Assembly: GCF_030252185.1 (NCBI RefSeq)
Contig: NZ_CP126970.1
Span: 372,001-436,000 of the forward strand
Length of the DNA stretch: 64,000 bases
Reading direction: 5' to 3'
DNA from: Corynebacterium suedekumii
Lineage (GTDB): Bacteria > Actinomycetota > Actinomycetes > Mycobacteriales > Mycobacteriaceae
The position numbers were made by a program, and so were the translations under genes. The notes under the pieces were generated by a model that was not told the origin of the DNA, did not search any database, and worked only from the letters and a program-made list of their open reading frames with translations. How positions within the stretch are numbered: position 1 is the stretch's first letter; the number at the start of each line of letters is the position of its first letter. Shown here in pieces: positions 9,058 to 18,428 of the stretch.

Positions 9058-11043
9058 TGCTGCGCGGGAACACCACCACGACCCTGGAGAACAAGGCGGG
9101 CGCCCGGTTCACCGGCATCCGGTCGATGTCCACGGCGTCGAAGATCGCCATGGTCGTCCTCGCCTTCGTGGGCCTGGCCGCCCTCGTCGCCCCGCTGCTG
9201 TCGACGTACGATCCACTCACCTCGGGCCCGCCGGTGCAGCCGCCGAGTTCGAGCACTGGTTCGGCACCGACGCCATCGGCCGCGACATCTTCTCCCGTGT
9301 GGTCCACGGCGCCCGCTCCTCGCTCATCATCGGCCTGGCCGCCACCGGCTCCGCGCTGGTCGTCGCGGCGGTCCTCGGTTCCGTCGCCGCGACCGGCGGG
9401 AAGGTCGTCTCCGAGGTGCTCATGCGCGTCCTGGACATCATCATGTCCTTCCCCGGCATCGCCCTGGCGGCCGTGTTCGTCGCGGTCTTCGGCAACGCCC
9501 TGCCGGTCCTCGTCTTCGCCATCGCGTTCCTCTACGTCCCGCAGCTCTCCCGCGTCGTCCGCGCCAACGTGCTCAGCGAGTTCGGCGAGGACTACGTCGC
9601 CGCCAACCAGGTCCTCGGCGCCTCCACTGCCCGCATCCTGGTCAAACAGGTCGCCCGGAACTGCATCGCCCCCATCGCGGTGTTCGCCACGGTGCTCGTC
9701 GCCGACGCCATCGTCTTCGAGGCGTCGCTGTCGTTCATCAACGCCGGCGTGAAACCGCCGGAGCCGTCCTGGGGCAACATCCTCGCCGACGGCAAACAAC
9801 TGCTGCTCTCCGGCGCCTGGTGGCCGACGTTCTTCCCGGGCCTGATGATCCTCATCACCGTCCTGTCGCTGAACACCCTCTCCGAGGGGCTTACCGACGC
9901 CCTCGCGTCCCCCACCATCACGACCCGGCGCAACGTGGAGCGCGACGAGGAGACCGTCGACACCTCCAACGCCCTCGGCCAGCTCAGCGCCGACGAGGCC
10001 CGCGCCACCCTCAACCTCGCCCTCACCTCGCCTCGCGACGCCGAGCTGGGCGACGACCGCCGCCTCACCTTCACCGGCGACCCCACCCCACTCATCGAGG
10101 TCCGCAACCTCTCCATCGCCTTCCCCGGCGCCCACGGCGACGTCCCCATCGTGGACAACGTCAGCTTCACCGTCTCCCCCGGCGAGACCATGGGCCTGGT
10201 CGGCGAGTCCGGCTGCGGCAAGTCCATCACCGCCATGGCGATCATGGGCCTGCTGCCCCCGACCGCCCGCATCACCGGCGAGATCCTCTTCAACGGACAG
10301 GACCTGCTCACCCTCACCCCGAAGCAGCACAACGCCCTGCGTGGCCACGACATCGCCATGATCTACCAGGACGCCCTGAGCTCCCTCAACCCCTCGATGC
10401 TCATCCGCAGCCAGCTCAGGCAGCTCACCCGCCGCGGCGGCACCCGCACCGCCGAGGAACTCATGGAACTCGTCGGCCTTGATCCGGAACGCACCCTGAA
10501 GTCCTACCCGCACGAACTCTCCGGCGGCCAGCGACAGCGCGTCCTCATCGCCATGGCCCTGACCCGCGACCCGCGCCTGCTCATCGCCGACGAACCGACC
10601 ACCGCCCTCGATGTCACCGTCCAGGCCCAGGTCGTCGACCTGCTCAACGACCTCCGCGAGAAACTCGGCTTCGCCATGGTCTTCGTCTCGCACGACCTCG
10701 CCCTCGTCGGCCGGCTCAGCCACAAGGTCACCGTCATGTACGCCGGCCAGGTCGTCGAGCAGGGCCGGACCCGCGAGATCCTCACCGACCCGCGGCACGA
10801 GTACACCCGCGGGCTCCTCGGTTCCGTCCTCTCCATCGAGGCCGGCGCGGACCGCCTGTACCAGGTGCCCGGTACCGTCCCCTCCCCGCCGACTTCGTCG
10901 CCGGTGACCGCTTCGCCCCTCGCTCCGCCTACCCCGGCATCGGGTTGGACGAAAAGCCCACTATGCGTCACATCGACGGCACCGAGCACTCCTACGCCGC
11001 CACCGACGCCCTGCTCCGCGAAATGGAGGGAGAGCAGACATGA
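9057..11043 (+). pseudogene. siaG: sialic-acid ABC transporter permease-ATPase fusion, two frameshifts
   Basis: The corrected product is about 662 residues: a DppC-type permease (first 290 or so, with EDYVAANQVLGASTARIL) fused to an ABC ATPase containing P-loop GESGCGKS, signature SGGQRQRV and LLIADEPTTALD. The same fusion architecture is what I recall for C. glutamicum SiaG. The frame is broken twice, each by one missing base: near 9244 (PPVQP then EFEHWFGTDAIGRD) and in the CCCC run at 10884-10887 (TVPSP then ADFVAGDRF). Restoring both bases makes the total a multiple of three and ends at TGA 11043, which overlaps siaI by ATGA. Two independent losses either mean a dead transporter or repeated homopolymer miscalls. 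Confidence 0.85.
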
Positions 11044-11822
11044 CCCCCGTCATCGAGCTTCGCGACGTCTCCGTCGTCCACAGATCTCGCACCGGCACCC
11101 TCTTCCGCCCCAACCTCGTCCACTCCAACCGCAACATCGACTTCCACCTCCACCGCGGCGAGGTCGTCGGTGTCGTCGGCGAATCCGGCTGCGGGAAGTC
11201 CACCCTCGCCCGCGTCGTCGTCGGCCTGCAGAAACCCACGTCCGGCGAGGTTTTCTTCCGCGGTCAGCCCATGACCGGCCGCGGGAAACAGCGCACCGAG
11301 CTGGGCAAGGCCATCTCGGTGGTGTTCCAGGATCCCTCCACCTCCCTCAACCCGAGAATGACGGTCCGCGACCAGCTGCTGGAACCCCTCGCCGTGCATC
11401 ACGTCGGACGTGGCCCGGAACGTGAGAAGCGCGTCCGCGACCTCATCGGCCTCGTCGGCCTCCCCCAGTCCGCCCTCGAGGTACTTCCCCGCCAGATCTC
11501 CGGTGGCCAGCGTCAGCGCGTGGCCATCGCCCGCGCCCTCGCTCTGGCCCCGGACATCATCATCGCGGACGAACCCACCTCCGCCCTCGACGTCTCCGTC
11601 CGTGCCCAGGTGCTCAACCTCCTGCTCGACCTGAAGAAGGAACTCGGCCTCGGGCTGATGTTCATCAGCCACGACATCAACACCGTCCGCTACGTCTCCG
11701 ACCGGATCTGCGTCATGCTCGCCGGTGAGATCGTCGAGGAAAAGCCCACGGAGGAGCTGTTCACCAACGCCTCCCACGACTACACCCGGACCCTGCTCGC
11801 GGCCACCCCGTCCCTGCTCTAG
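11040..11822 (+). CDS. siaI: sialic-acid ABC transporter ATPase
   Basis: Second nucleotide-binding subunit of the importer, 260 residues, with P-loop VGESGCGKST, Q-loop VVFQDPSTSLNPRM, signature ISGGQRQRV, Walker B IIIADEPTSALD and switch histidine in FISHDI. It resembles DppF/OppF ATPases. The start overlaps the siaG stop by 4 bp. The TAG stop overlaps the convergent HNH-endonuclease gene by 3 bp, so the operon must terminate inside or beyond that gene; I see no hairpin at the junction. Confidence 0.9.
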   Translation: MTPVIELRDVSVVHRSRTGTLFRPNLVHSNRNIDFHLHRGEVVGVVGESGCGKSTLARVVVGLQKPTSGEVFFRGQPMTGRGKQRTELGKAISVVFQDPSTSLNPRMTVRDQLLEPLAVHHVGRGPEREKRVRDLIGLVGLPQSALEVLPRQISGGQRQRVAIARALALAPDIIIADEPTSALDVSVRAQVLNLLLDLKKELGLGLMFISHDINTVRYVSDRICVMLAGEIVEEKPTEELFTNASHDYTRTLLAATPSLL

Positions 11823-13087
11823 AACGGTGGCGGATCATCTCCCCAGTCGTGCGGCACCTTCCGTGACTTCCGTTCCTGGGCCTCCTCCCTGATCCGATTC
11901 CGTCTCTTCTGGGTCCGTTGCCCGATGGTCTGTACCCATCGTCGTTGTTCCGGGGCCAGTGGGCCGGTGGGTTGGCTGATCATCCACGTGCCGTTGTCGA
12001 ACAGCCAGATCTTCTCCCGGGTCTCCGGATCGATGATGTATCTCGCCCGGCCGTCGGTCTTGATGTTGTGGTGGCGCGGACACAACCCCGAGAGGTTGGT
12101 GGAACTGGTCTCTCCGCCGTCCGCGAAGTTGATCCGGTGGTCCATCTGGGAGCAGGAACCGGGCCGGGTGCACCACGGGTAGGAGCACCCGCCGTCGAGG
12201 CCGATGACGGCCGCCCGGATGTCCTCGGGTGTGTGATACGCCTTGGACACCTTGCCCAGGACCAGGTCCATGTCGCGGATGCTGGTGGTCATCTCCTCGA
12301 GCTTCTCGGCAGCGTCGGCGGTGATCCAGCCGACGCCGTCGATCCACGCCGGGGCGTCCGGGACATCGTGGGCACGGTAGACATTGAGGGTCACATCAGT
12401 GGTTCCCTCACCGCGGATGAGGGCGACCAGTGCCGCCACCGGGGTGAGGTCATGGGCCCGGGCATGGGCATGGACCCGGGCGTCGATCTCCAGGGCGGTC
12501 GCCGTGTCCATCCCGGCGGCGAGGACGCTGGAGTCCCCGTCCGTGGACACCTCGAGGAACTCCGTCGGCCGCTCGTCCGAGTCCTCCTCGGAGACGGAGG
12601 TGTCCCGGGTCTGGATGAGGGTGTTGATTTTCTTCCGGATCTGCGCCGGAGTGGGCAGCAGCTGGTTCGGACGGGTGGCGGTGAGGTAGGCGGTGATCTC
12701 CTCGTCGAGGAACGCCATGAGATCCGCATCCGTGGCGTCGACCTTGCACAGCACCGCATCGATCGCCTTGAGACGGGTCAGGTCCAGGTGGAAGTGGCGC
12801 TCCTGCTGCTTCTTCAGCCGGGGCAGTTCCCGGAGGCGCTGGTGCGCGTAGATGGCCGAGGTGAGGTAGCGGTCCCCGTGCCCGGTGCTCGCGCGGAGGC
12901 TGGCGAGGATCATGTCCACGTCCTCGTCTTCCTCGGGGAGGATGGACTGCCACATCGTGTGGTCGGCCCGCCGGATACGCTTGCCCCGGATGGCGACGTC
13001 GTTGTAGGGCGAGCTCACGGCGTAGAAGTTCTCCGGGTACAGCTCGGCGGTGAGTGCCCGCTCGACCTGTGACAGGTCCATCTCCAT
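11819..13087 (-). CDS. DUF222 / HNH endonuclease-domain protein
   Basis: A 422-residue member of the 13E12-repeat family abundant in actinobacteria. The C-terminal HNH zinc-finger domain is intact: CSYPWC, then SQMDHRINFADGG and LCPRHHNIKTDG, giving paired cysteines and the catalytic histidines. The N-terminal two-thirds is the helical DUF222 region. Biological role is unknown; members are often duplicated and mobile-looking but not proven transposases. ATG 13087 (MEMDLSQ) follows GGGAGGGG; ATG 13081 is nearly as likely. It is isolated between the sia operon and the PTS operon and may mark where this region was assembled. Confidence 0.85.
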   Translation of the reverse strand: MEMDLSQVERALTAELYPENFYAVSSPYNDVAIRGKRIRRADHTMWQSILPEEDEDVDMILASLRASTGHGDRYLTSAIYAHQRLRELPRLKKQQERHFHLDLTRLKAIDAVLCKVDATDADLMAFLDEEITAYLTATRPNQLLPTPAQIRKKINTLIQTRDTSVSEEDSDERPTEFLEVSTDGDSSVLAAGMDTATALEIDARVHAHARAHDLTPVAALVALIRGEGTTDVTLNVYRAHDVPDAPAWIDGVGWITADAAEKLEEMTTSIRDMDLVLGKVSKAYHTPEDIRAAVIGLDGGCSYPWCTRPGSCSQMDHRINFADGGETSSTNLSGLCPRHHNIKTDGRARYIIDPETREKIWLFDNGTWMISQPTGPLAPEQRRWVQTIGQRTQKRRNRIREEAQERKSRKVPHDWGDDPPPF

Positions 13088-13162
13088 GATGCCCCTCCCT
13101 TCATGACGTCCCCTGCGTTATCCATACAATAGAACACACTATCGAATAGCGCAAGAGCCAGA

Positions 13163-13188
13163 AGCCCGCAGGTGGAAACCTGCGGGCT
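13163..13188 (-). terminator. intrinsic terminator of the PTS operon
   Basis: Perfect 11-bp stem AGCCCGCAGGT / ACCTGCGGGCT with a four-base loop directly after the IIA stop. On the minus strand it is followed by TTCTGGCTCTT, a moderate U-tract. It separates the PTS operon from the DUF222/HNH gene downstream. Confidence 0.8.
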
Positions 13189-13195
13189 GACTGGG

Positions 13196-13681
13196 TCAGG
13201 CCATGGTGACGGTGGCTGCGGTGTCACCCACCGCCGCCGGGCCGGTGCTGACCCTGAGGCTGCCGACCTGCTTCTTGTTGGTCATCACCACCGGGGTGAT
13301 GAGGGAGACGCCGGCGGTGCGGAGCGCGGCGGCGTCGACACGCATGATGGGCTGGCCGGCGGTGATGAGGTCACCGTCTGCGGCGAGAGACTCGAACCCC
13401 TCGCCCTTGAGTTCGACGGTGTCGAGTCCGATGTGGACGAGGACCTCGAGGCCGTCGGCCGTGGCCAGGGCGAAGGCGTGGCGGGTCTTGAACACCTTGG
13501 CCAGGGTGCCGTCGGCGGGGGCGCACACCTCGATGACCTCGGCGGCGTCGTCAGGCACGACGGCGAAGCCGTCCCCCACCATCCCCTGGCTGAACACCGG
13601 GTCGGGGACCTCGCTGACCGGAATGATCCGGCCGGCGAAGGGGGCCTGGAGGTCGACTCTGGTTTTTCCGAATCCGAACAC
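13196..13681 (-). CDS. PTS EIIA component, glucose/GlcNAc (Crr) type
   Basis: Soluble phosphocarrier of 161 residues. Family features are the QAPFAGRIIP start, GDGFAVVPDD, the TRHAFAL histidine and the phosphorylated histidine in VHIGLDTVEL (about residue 83). It takes phosphate from HPr and passes it to the IIB domain of the preceding gene, which lacks its own IIA. GTG 13681 is chosen over GTG 13687 because only the former has correct spacing (5 nt) from the AAGGAG site; that site overlaps the end of the IICB gene, so the two are tightly coupled. It is the last gene before the terminator at 13163. Confidence 0.9.
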   Translation of the reverse strand: MFGFGKTRVDLQAPFAGRIIPVSEVPDPVFSQGMVGDGFAVVPDDAAEVIEVCAPADGTLAKVFKTRHAFALATADGLEVLVHIGLDTVELKGEGFESLAADGDLITAGQPIMRVDAAALRTAGVSLITPVVMTNKKQVGSLRVSTGPAAVGDTAATVTMA

Positions 13682-13690
13682 GATCACTCC

Positions 13691-15319
13691 TTAGACGGGC
13701 TGTTCACCCTCGAGCGTAGCGTCGGTGCGCTCGAGCTGGCGGGCGACCTCGTCGTAGACGAACTGGACGTTCGGGCCGATGACGACCTGGACGTTGTTCT
13801 GCGACGGGCGGATGACACCCGCGACTCCGGCACGCTTGATCTCGCCCTCGTCGACCTTGACGTAGTCCTTCGTGGTCACGCGGAGGCGGGTGGCGCAGTA
13901 GTCGATGGAGTCGATGTTGTCGCCACCACCGAGACCGGTGACGATCTGGCGGGCGACGTCGGACACCTCGGCATCCTCGTCGAGCTGTGCCTCGGCGTCA
14001 GCCTCCTCTTCACCGCGACCCGGGGACTTCAGGTTGAACAGCCCGATGAGGAAGTAGAAGATGCCCAGGTAGAGGAAGAAGTAGATCACGCCCATGACCA
14101 GCAGCATCCACCACTCGTTGGCCAGCGGGTTCTGCGCGGAGAGGAACATGTCGACGAAGCCGGCGGAGAAGCCGAAGCCGGCGGTCCACTCGAAGGCAGC
14201 GGCGATGGCCACCGAGATACCCGTCAGGACGGCGTGCACCAGGTAGAGCAGCGGGGCGACGAACATGAAGGAGAACTCGAGCGGCTCGGTGACTCCGGTG
14301 AAGAAGGAGGCCAGGGCGCCGGCCATCATGAGGGAGCCGACGGCCTTCTTACGCGGGGTGTCGGCACGCAGGTACATCGCCAGAGCCGCACCCGGGAGGC
14401 CGAACATCATGATCGGGAAGAAGCCGGCCTGGTAGCGGCCGACGATGCCCTCGACGGTACAGACGCCGTTCTCCCAGATGCCGGGGCACTCTGCGGCGGA
14501 GGTGGCTGCCGCTGCGGCCTCGATGGTCTGGCCGCCACCGAGGAAGTTGCCGATGTCGTTGATGCCGATGATGTCGAACCAGAAGATCGAGTTGAGGGCG
14601 TGGTGCAGACCGGTCGGGATGAGCAGGCGGTTGGCGAAACCGTAGATGCCGGCACCCGCCGCGCCCATGCCCTGGATCCAGGTGCCGAAGTCGAAGAGCA
14701 CACCGTAGACCAGCGGCCACACGAAGTAGAAGATGCCGGCCAGCACGATGGCGAGGAGCGCGGTGAGGATGGGCACGAGCCGACGGCCGGAGAAGAACGC
14801 CAGGGCATCCGGGAGGCGCGTGGCGTGGAAGCGGTTGTACACCCAGGCGGCGAGTACACCGGCGGCGATACCGAACAGGACGTTGCTGGGGCCGACCGCG
14901 GCCCAGCCGTGGGACGCCCAGTCGATGGCGGCCTGTCCGTCGAGGGCTTCGAGGTCGACGCCCTGGTATCCGGCGACGGCCTCCTCCCCGAGCAGCTTGG
15001 TCAGGGTGGTGAAGCCGAGCCAGCCGGACAGGGCGGCGGCGCCGTTGGAGTCCTTGGCCAGGCCGAAGGCGATGGCGATGGCGAAGATGACGCCGAGGTT
15101 GTCCAGGACGACGCCGCCGGCGGAGATGAGGACGGCGGCGGGGATATTGTCCGCACCCCAGCCCTCCGGGTCGAGCCAGTAGCCGATGCCCATGAGGATG
15201 GCGGCGACGGGCATGACGGCGACCGCGCCCATGAGGGCTTTACCCAGCCGTTGCAGGCTGGTCATGACCGTCGTGCCGACGGTGCGGCGGGGACGGTCCG
15301 TGGTGATGGTGGTACTCAC
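13691..15319 (-). CDS. nagE: PTS EIICB component, probably N-acetylglucosamine-specific
   Basis: Membrane sugar permease and kinase of 542 residues: IIC domain (about 25-430, roughly ten membrane segments) then IIB with the phosphocysteine at 475 in IDYCATRLRV. Several blocks match E. coli NagE closely as I recall it (LLIPTGLHHALNSIFWF, GFFPIMMFGLPGAALAMY, TGVTEPLEFSFMF). Glucose-specific PtsG is the alternative, but nagA and nagB lie 10 kb away and a GlcNAc-6-phosphate product would feed them. The domain order is IIC-IIB, with IIA encoded separately downstream. GTG 15319 follows AAGGA and overlaps the antiterminator stop by 4 bp. Confidence 0.8.
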   Translation of the reverse strand: MSTTITTDRPRRTVGTTVMTSLQRLGKALMGAVAVMPVAAILMGIGYWLDPEGWGADNIPAAVLISAGGVVLDNLGVIFAIAIAFGLAKDSNGAAALSGWLGFTTLTKLLGEEAVAGYQGVDLEALDGQAAIDWASHGWAAVGPSNVLFGIAAGVLAAWVYNRFHATRLPDALAFFSGRRLVPILTALLAIVLAGIFYFVWPLVYGVLFDFGTWIQGMGAAGAGIYGFANRLLIPTGLHHALNSIFWFDIIGINDIGNFLGGGQTIEAAAAATSAAECPGIWENGVCTVEGIVGRYQAGFFPIMMFGLPGAALAMYLRADTPRKKAVGSLMMAGALASFFTGVTEPLEFSFMFVAPLLYLVHAVLTGISVAIAAAFEWTAGFGFSAGFVDMFLSAQNPLANEWWMLLVMGVIYFFLYLGIFYFLIGLFNLKSPGRGEEEADAEAQLDEDAEVSDVARQIVTGLGGGDNIDSIDYCATRLRVTTKDYVKVDEGEIKRAGVAGVIRPSQNNVQVVIGPNVQFVYDEVARQLERTDATLEGEQPV

Positions 15320-16173
15320 GAGGATTCCTTTCTCACAATGGTGGACTGCCGCCAGCCGTGCAGGAAGACAGCCAGGAAGGCCGCCTCGCCGACGGCGTAC
15401 CGGGGCAGGTCGGGAAGATCGAGAATGCGGCAGAGAACCTGCCGGGCAACGTCGAATTCATGGGGCAGGTCACGCTCGATGGAGCGCTGGGCGGAGTTGG
15501 GACGCCAGGCACCGGTGCGTGCCTGCCGGGTGGTCAGGGACAGCATGATGGCCAGCCCGTCATCGGCACCGCCGTCGCGGGGCAGTTCCCGGCGCACGAG
15601 GGCGGACAGTCCCGCCAGTTCGTTGGCGCGGGCCAGCGGCCGCTTGACGTGGTCGCCGGTGCGGGCGGCGTTGAGGTGGAGGGCGATGAACGCGGCCTCG
15701 TCAACCGGGAGGTTGATGTCGAGGTGCGTGTTCAGGTACTGGACGATCAGTTCCGCGGCACCGAGCTCCGCGGGGAAGACCGCACGGATCTCGGCGATGA
15801 GGGAGTTGCGAATCGCCTCACCCTGCTCCAGTCGGTGCACGGCGAACGAGAGATGTTCGGCGAGCACCACATACACGGACGGGTGGAGTTCCCCGAGCAG
15901 GTCGGCGGCCAGATCGACGGCGGTGGAGATGGTCTCCATCACGAACGGGTCGATGGCGTTGAGCGAACTGAGGAAGCGGACCTGGTCCGGGGTCAGTTCG
16001 GTGTACCGGCGCTGCACGGCGGTGGCGGAGACGGCGTCGCCCACCTGGCGACCGAAACCGATTCCACGCCCGACGAGTACGAGACCACCTTCGTCGGAGT
16101 CACTGCCCCCGACGCGTGCGAGTACGGCGTTGTTGCTCAGTACTCGGACGACTCGGGGATCGGATTCGACCAC
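15316..16173 (-). CDS. BglG/LicT-family transcription antiterminator
   Basis: RNA-binding antiterminator of 285 residues: N-terminal CAT domain (about 1-58, with RVLSNNAVLA and GRGIGFGRQVGD) and two PRD domains controlled by PTS phosphorylation (EHLSFAVHR and ALHLNAA histidine regions). GTG 16173 is set by the TAGGAG site 5 nt upstream; the frame is open further upstream but without ribosome-binding site. It is first gene of antiterminator-IICB-IIA, and a RAT hairpin lies in its own leader at 16230-16260, so it should promote its own transcription when the PTS substrate is present. Confidence 0.9.
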   Translation of the reverse strand: MVESDPRVVRVLSNNAVLARVGGSDSDEGGLVLVGRGIGFGRQVGDAVSATAVQRRYTELTPDQVRFLSSLNAIDPFVMETISTAVDLAADLLGELHPSVYVVLAEHLSFAVHRLEQGEAIRNSLIAEIRAVFPAELGAAELIVQYLNTHLDINLPVDEAAFIALHLNAARTGDHVKRPLARANELAGLSALVRRELPRDGGADDGLAIMLSLTTRQARTGAWRPNSAQRSIERDLPHEFDVARQVLCRILDLPDLPRYAVGEAAFLAVFLHGWRQSTIVRKESS

Positions 16174-16229
16174 GATGGCTCCTAGGCAAGGGGCACGACA
16201 CACCCGGGTGGGGGCAGCGTACCCGTTTT

Positions 16230-16260
16230 CCAGTCATGCCTGATCGGATCAGTGACACCC
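16230..16260 (-). promoter_or_regulatory. RAT ribonucleic antiterminator hairpin
   Basis: On the minus strand the leader reads GGGTGTCACTG, then ATCCGAT, then CAGGCATGACTGG. This fits the RAT layout bound by BglG/LicT CAT domains (TGTTACTG-loop-CAGGCAAAACC) including the ACTG...CAGG core. It lies about 60 nt before the antiterminator start and about 15 nt after the predicted transcription start (TAATCT box at 16287-16282). A GGGT/ACCC hairpin (about 16222-16203) follows and could be the competing terminator, though its U-tract is poor. Confidence 0.75.
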
Positions 16261-16281
16261 GGAGGGGTAAGGACAGTTCTG

Positions 16282-16371
16282 AGATTATCGCCCTGACGTG
16301 CCAGAATCCAGACCCGGGAGGGTCACAATCGGGCATCGGCAGTCACACGCTTACCAGACAACAGACGTCTG
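16282..16371 (-). promoter_or_regulatory. promoter region of the PTS operon with a 10-bp palindrome
   Basis: A TAATCT -10 box (16287-16282) precedes the RAT leader. Upstream, CAGACGTCTG at 16362-16371 is a perfect 10-bp palindrome whose core resembles the CAGATGTCTG centre of the siaE operator. It could be an additional GntR-type site linking the PTS to NanR, or chance. Apart from this and the RAT hairpin, the 260 bp between the ispF stop and the antiterminator start hold nothing else I can support. Confidence 0.4.
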
Positions 16372-16433
16372 ACCTGCGAAATCCAGTCGCACCCACCGCG
16401 AGTGGCCCACCTCACGGTCACCCGCAAACGGGG

Positions 16434-16913
16434 TTAGAGGTCACCCTGCCAGACCACGGCGGTCGCCACGGCCGCCCGACCCTCGCCGCGCCCGGTGAAA
16501 CCCATGTGGTCGGTCGTCGTCGCCGAGACGGACACCGGGGCGCCCACCAGATCGGAGAGCACCCGCTGCGCCTCCTCCCGACGCGGCCCCATCTTCGGGG
16601 TCTGGCCGACCAGCTGGACGGCGGCGTTGCCGATGACGAAGCCGTGCTCCTCCAGCAACGCCCGACACTCCCGCAGCAGCTGCGCCCCGCTCACCCCGTC
16701 ATACTCGGCCCGGCCGACGCCGACGAAGGAGCCGAGGTCGCCGAGCCCGGAGGCGGACAGCAGCGCGTCGACGACGGCATGGGCGACCACGTCACCGTCG
16801 GAGTGCCCCTCGCAGCCGTCCTGGCCGTCGAAGAGGAGACCGGCGATCCAGCAGGGTTTACCCGCCTCGATCTGGTGGGCATCGGTGGCCACGCCTACGC
16901 GGGGAATGATCAT
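16434..16913 (-). CDS. ispF: 2-C-methyl-D-erythritol 2,4-cyclodiphosphate synthase
   Basis: Fifth step of the MEP isoprenoid pathway, cyclising CDP-ME-2-phosphate with release of CMP. The 159 residues show the metal ligands Asp11 and His13 (TDAHQ), His45 ([12 protein letters not shown]), and the C-terminal [14 protein letters not shown] motif. ATG 16913 overlaps the ispD stop by ATGA, giving translational coupling. In M. tuberculosis and related species cysS follows ispF directly; here about 15 kb of amino-sugar genes intervene. Confidence 0.97.
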   Translation of the reverse strand: MIIPRVGVATDAHQIEAGKPCWIAGLLFDGQDGCEGHSDGDVVAHAVVDALLSASGLGDLGSFVGVGRAEYDGVSGAQLLRECRALLEEHGFVIGNAAVQLVGQTPKMGPRREEAQRVLSDLVGAPVSVSATTTDHMGFTGRGEGRAAVATAVVWQGDL

Positions 16914-17632
16914 GAGGGCACCTCGAAGATTGTCGGTTCGGCCTCGTCCGTGATGGTGCGGGCGAGCATCATGTCGATGGGGGTGGTGACCTTGAAGGCC
17001 ATGGGATCACCCTGGACGGTGCGGACCTCCACGCCGGCCCACTCCATGAGGCTGGCGTCGTCGGTGGCGGTGAAACCGGGGTCCGTGTCGGCGAAGTACG
17101 CGACGTTCGCCTCCCGCAGCTGAGCCAGGGAGAATCCCTGCGGGGTCTGGACGGCCCGCAGGGCGGAGCGGTCCGGGGTGTCCAGGACCGTGTCCCCGTC
17201 GACCCGCTTGATGGTGTCCGCCACCGGCATCACTGGGATGACCGCCGGCGATCCGGCCAGTACGGCGCGGGCGACGCGGGCGATCATGCCGGGCGGGGTG
17301 AGCGCGCGGGCGGCGTCGTGGATGAGCACCACGGCGTCGTCATCCGGAATGGACTGCAGGCCGGCCCACACGCTGTCGGCGCGTTCGCCGCCGCCGTGGA
17401 CGATGCGGACGGGCACCTCCGCGCAGAGAAGCTCCCCGAGCATCCGGCGGGCGACGTCCTCCATGTCCGGGCTGACCAGGACGATGATCTCGTCGACGAC
17501 CGCGGAATGGATCATCGCGGTGACGGACCGTTCCACCAGGGACCGGCCCCGCAGCGGGACGAACGCCTTGGGCACGCTGGCGCCGAGGCGGGTTCCCTGC
17601 CCCGCCGCGGCCACCAGCGCGACGACCCTCAC
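16910..17632 (-). CDS. ispD: 2-C-methyl-D-erythritol 4-phosphate cytidylyltransferase
   Basis: Third step of the MEP pathway, transferring CMP to methylerythritol 4-phosphate. The 240-residue enzyme has the nucleotide-binding [22 protein letters not shown] loop start (residues 8 onward), the HDAARAL motif, VADTIKRV and RAVQTPQGF. The start is GTG 17632, only 3 nt after the carD stop; no ribosome-binding site is visible, so translation is probably coupled to carD. The 3' end overlaps ispF. CarD-IspD-IspF is the normal actinobacterial arrangement. Confidence 0.96.
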   Translation of the reverse strand: MRVVALVAAAGQGTRLGASVPKAFVPLRGRSLVERSVTAMIHSAVVDEIIVLVSPDMEDVARRMLGELLCAEVPVRIVHGGGERADSVWAGLQSIPDDDAVVLIHDAARALTPPGMIARVARAVLAGSPAVIPVMPVADTIKRVDGDTVLDTPDRSALRAVQTPQGFSLAQLREANVAYFADTDPGFTATDDASLMEWAGVEVRTVQGDPMAFKVTTPIDMMLARTITDEAEPTIFEVPS

Positions 17633-17635
17633 GGA

Positions 17636-18211
17636 CTAGTTGTCGTCGTCGTCGAAGGTGAGGTCGTCGAGGTCGACGTCGATGTCGTCCTCGAGCGGCT
17701 GCTCCGGCGTGGTGTCCGGGTCCGCCTCGATGACGGCCTCGACCTTGACCATGAACTCGTCGGCCTTCTTCTCGTCGACGGTGTCGGCGAGCGCGAGCTC
17801 ACCGACGAGCACCTGGCGGGCCTTGCCAAGCATGCGCTTCTCGCCGGCGGACAGGCCGCGGTCCTGGTCGCGGCGCCACAGGTCACGGACGACCTCGGCG
17901 ACCTTGTTCACGTCACCGGAGGCCAGGCGCTCCTGGTTGGCCTTGTAGCGGCGGGACCAGTTGCCCGCCTCCTCCACGTCGGTCTCACGCAGGACACCGA
18001 AGACCTTCTGCAGGCCCTCCTCGCCGACGACGTCCCGGACGCCGACCAGCTCCACCTTCGTGGTGGGGACCCGCACGACCAGGTCGGACTGGTTGATGTT
18101 GAGGACCAGGTACTCCAGTTCCTCCCCGCCCATCATCCGAGTCTCAATGTCCGCGATCACGGCTGCGCCGTGGTGCGGGTAGACGACGACGTCCCCGACC
18201 TTGAAATCCAT
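17636..18211 (-). CDS. carD: CarD-family RNA polymerase-binding transcription regulator
   Basis: Essential regulator in mycobacteria that binds the RNA polymerase beta subunit and stabilises open promoter complexes, notably at rRNA promoters. The 191 residues begin [19 protein letters not shown] (Tudor-like RNA-polymerase interaction domain) and continue with the helical DNA-contacting domain ([13 protein letters not shown], conserved Trp). The C-terminus is an acidic tail ending in DDDDN, longer than in mycobacterial CarD. ATG 18211 follows AAGGAG at good spacing. It heads carD-ispD-ispF and is divergent from the lipoprotein gene at 18429. Confidence 0.95.
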   Translation of the reverse strand: MDFKVGDVVVYPHHGAAVIADIETRMMGGEELEYLVLNINQSDLVVRVPTTKVELVGVRDVVGEEGLQKVFGVLRETDVEEAGNWSRRYKANQERLASGDVNKVAEVVRDLWRRDQDRGLSAGEKRMLGKARQVLVGELALADTVDEKKADEFMVKVEAVIEADPDTTPEQPLEDDIDVDLDDLTFDDDDN

Positions 18212-18428
18212 TCCCACTCCTTGCGGTGCTGTTGGTGCACACTCGACGGCACATACTACCACGCCCGCCACCTGCGCTTATCGCCACCCCGCCGCCCTCC
18301 CGCGCGCCCGGGGGTGGGGGTGTGTGCGGGCAGTTTTCCCAGGAACTGTGTGTGGGGCAGGGAAAGATACTAAGGTAGGACGCTGATACAGCTTTTTCTG
18401 TGACCCATTACTGATGGAGGACACCCTC

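Noticed and set aside
13172..16243. Very long open frame (over 1000 codons) on the plus strand opposite the PTS operon
   Set aside because: It is the antisense shadow of three well-supported PTS genes in high-GC DNA and has no family-like sequence.
18212..18428. Small RNA in the carD-lpqE gap
   Set aside because: Only divergent promoter-like elements are seen; no stable hairpin followed by a U-tract.
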